Shown: piece after piece, positions 63,682 through 64,000 of the stretch
Position numbering within the stretch: position 1 is the first letter of the stretch
How the letters are laid out: the number at the start of each line of letters is the position of its first letter
Source of the DNA: Nitrospira sp.
Lineage (GTDB): Bacteria; Nitrospirota; Nitrospiria; Nitrospirales; Nitrospiraceae
Assembly (NCBI GenBank): GCA_005116835.1
Contig: SWDM01000023.1
Location: 68,870-132,869 of the forward strand
Reading direction: 5' to 3'
DNA: 64,000 nucleotides
Position numbers and translations under genes: made by a program
The notes under the pieces: generated by a model
What the model saw: only the letters and a program-made list of their open reading frames with translations
Database searches by the model: none
Told to the model about the DNA's origin: nothing

Positions 63682-64000
63682 GGAGAAGACTGGGTGATCG
63701 CTTGGAACGGTAACGTTCCGAGAGGAAAGTCCGGACTTCATGGGCAGGGCGCTGGGTAACTCCCAGGCGGAGCGATCCGACACCAGCACCACAGAGAATA
63801 GACCGCCGATGGCCAAGGCGACTTGGTTCTAACCTGGTCGCTCTGGATCAGGTAAGGGTGAAACGGTGGGGTAAGAGCCCACCGCGGTGGTGGCAACATC
63901 ACTGGCAGGGTAAGCGTCGCCTGATGCAAGGCCAAATAGGAAGACACCTGCCGATTCTCTTTGGAGAAACGGCGACCGGCTGGCCCGGCCGAGGTCTTCG
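63682..64000 (+). ncRNA. rnpB: RNase P RNA, 3' end cut by the window
   Basis: Conserved class A stretches occur in order: GAGGAAAGTCCGGAC (about 63720), ACCACAGAGAATAGACCGCC, GATCAGGTAAGGGTGAAACGG, GGTAAGAGCCCACCG and GATGCAAGGCCAAATAGGAAG (about 63921-63943). The 3' part, which pairs with the start, lies beyond 64000. The RNA matures the 5' ends of tRNAs together with RnpA. Confidence 0.94.

Overview
The window reads as chromosomal DNA of a Nitrospira-like bacterium (phylum Nitrospirota). The main evidence is a complete bacterial proteasome locus whose Pup-like modifier has the Gram-negative 'UBact' form, beside a five-subunit 2-oxoacid:ferredoxin oxidoreductase of the kind used in the reductive TCA cycle. 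Lipoproteins, an OmpA-type protein and an HtrA protease indicate a Gram-negative envelope. This is inferred from gene content; no 16S rRNA gene is present.

Region 1 (1-14.8 kb) is a genomic island or its remains. It holds a 5'-truncated Eco57I-type DNA methylase, a PLD-SNF2 helicase, a scrap of an HsdM-like methylase, a replication module on the minus strand (AlpA-like regulator, small protein, Toprim/primase-helicase), a SEC-C protein with a probable PD-(D/E)xK nuclease core, and a Schlafen/AlbA_2 gene that ends in a textbook integron attC site. It ends at two copies of the 3' part of a tRNA gene, which look like attachment-site scars. No integrase is visible.

Region 2 (15-26 kb) is accessory and signalling DNA: a receiver protein with a degenerate GGDEF domain, a secreted thermonuclease-like protein, an OmpA protein, a 172-bp imperfect palindrome, a toxin-antitoxin cluster (MazEF, DUF4258/DUF2283, lone HigA, lone HicB) and a CHASE2-sigma54 activator paired with a TPR protein.

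Region 3 (26-36 kb) is the protein-quality block: HD protein, YjbQ, HtrA, then ARC ATPase, Dop, UBact, PrcB, PrcA and PafA on one strand. UBact ends in Gly-Gln, so Dop should deamidate it before PafA attaches it to substrates, which ARC then feeds to the PrcAB core. Arrays of degenerate 7-bp units lie in the gaps on both sides of dop-ubact.

Region 4 (36-44 kb) has tRNA-Asn, the oxidoreductase operon (consensus promoter, about 220-nt leader, clear terminator) and small conserved genes. Region 5 (44-64 kb) is housekeeping: rho with a long C-rich leader, rpmE, prfA, prmC, murA, the his genes (hisG-D-B, hisH-lipoprotein-A-F-IE, HIT), dnaG, rpoD, a CAT-anticodon tRNA, a zinc-ribbon coiled-coil protein, RNase HIII, an M48 peptidase and the start of rnpB.
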